From the NCBI GenBank assembly GCA_030039695.1, contig JASHVB010000702.1, positions 1-5,920 on the forward strand: a stretch of 5,920 bases of DNA. The letters are read 5' to 3'. The notes beneath the pieces were generated by a model, which ran no database searches, was not told the DNA's origin, and was given only the letters and a program-made list of their open reading frames with translations. The position numbers and the translations under genes are program-made. This DNA comes from Acetobacteraceae bacterium (GTDB lineage: Bacteria; Pseudomonadota; Alphaproteobacteria; Acetobacterales; Acetobacteraceae). Positions 5,308 to 5,920 of the stretch are shown piece by piece (within the stretch, counting starts at the first letter, position 1; each line of letters begins with the position of its first letter).

Positions 5308-5920
5308 TTATGTCGCTACCGCGCCCGGGAATTGGATCATCTGTCCCCGAGGCTCGCCTAGCCGCTCCAGGTGATCGGCCCAGAGCTGCAATGCCGTCCC
5401 ATTTTCCTCAAAATAAGCGCGCCGCCGATAGGTGGCAACGAGCGGATCCGGCACATGGTTCAGTATGGCCTCCACCACTTCGCCAGGAACATTCAATGTT
5501 ATCAAATTCGTCGCGCACGTGCGTCTGCAATCATACCACGCCCAGCCCGAGGTGCCGCTCAGCCGCTGTAGGCTCGCCCGTGCCTGGCTCGGGTGCTGAG
5601 GCGCGCCGAGGACAGTCCCGACCTCTCGTGCAGGGAGTGCCTTTAGCTTGTCTACGGGTCGCCCAGAGAGGGGGATGGTGAGTCCGCGGCCATTCTTGGC
5701 TCCCCTGGCAGGCTCCACACTGCCGCCTTCAGATCGATCTCGTTCACCGCCATGTCGGCCGTCTCTTCCCGCCGCTGACCACACAGCAGGAGCCATTTGG
5801 CGAGCGGTCCCCACACGCCGCCGAGCCGATCCGACGCGCGCCAGATCGCCACGATCTCTTCGTCACCGAGCACACGCTCGCGCGGCAGCTCCCGGTGCGG
5901 TTTCCCGCAATCGGCCCAAG
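5308..5920 (-). pseudogene. Tyrosine-type phage/island integrase, C-terminal part, frameshifted
   Basis: A tyrosine recombinase that enters from the right edge of the window. Upstream frame (5920 to about 5700): PHRELPRERVLGDEEIVAIW, then GPLAKWLLLCGQRREETADM with the box I Arg, then NEIDLKAAVWSLPGE. The match then moves to another frame (5697 to 5308): AKNGRGLTIPLSGRPVDKLK with the catalytic Lys, WAWYDCRRTCATNL with the box II Arg, EVVEAILNH with the second His, and VATYRRRAYFEENGTALQLW containing the nucleophile Tyr, ending WADHLERLGEP. The junction is at 5698-5699, where one or four bases are missing. The first His of the HxxR box reads Tyr (TAT), a further likely inactivating change. The protein would otherwise integrate or excise DNA at an att site. 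It lies upstream of the 53-aa ORF and the excisionase-like gene on the same strand. Confidence 0.88.

Noticed and set aside
1..5920. CRISPR array or tandem repeat family
   Set aside because: No evenly spaced direct repeats were seen; only the short hexamer tract at 4348-4371.

Overview
The window is a GC-rich stretch of bacterial chromosome. The protein families and codon use suggest Pseudomonadota, possibly an alphaproteobacterium, but the genus cannot be settled from sequence alone. No tRNA, rRNA, CRISPR array or complete insertion sequence is visible.

Left part (1-2805): a minus-strand cluster reads M50 site-2 protease with CBS domains (900-1994), then a ribosome-hibernation/RaiA-type protein fused to a cold-shock-like domain (832 down to 283), then an unidentified gene that leaves the window at base 1. 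This looks like a stress/envelope-maintenance operon. Divergent from it is an RraA-family aldolase-like gene on the plus strand (2137-2805).

Middle (2806-4283): a short hairpin-bearing gap separates the RraA gene from a convergent full-length FMN-dependent monooxygenase of the NtaA/SnaA/DszA (bacterial-luciferase-like) family on the minus strand.

Right part (4328-5920): the remains of an integrated mobile element, mostly on the minus strand. It holds a tyrosine integrase that enters from the right edge and is broken by a frameshift near 5698 (its HxxR histidine also reads Tyr). A well-formed 53-residue ORF with its own ribosome binding site follows just downstream (5287-5126). A roughly 500-base stretch comes next, with one doubtful plus-strand ORF. 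Last is a helix-turn-helix excisionase-like gene (4600-4328), ending only 44 bases before the monooxygenase start.

The most notable points are the one-base disruption between the two domains of the hibernation/cold-shock fusion, which lies exactly in a five-base homopolymer; the previously uncalled 53-aa gene behind the integrase; and several other reading-frame irregularities. These last are either assembly errors or real decay. I see no convincing new defence or other multi-gene system.
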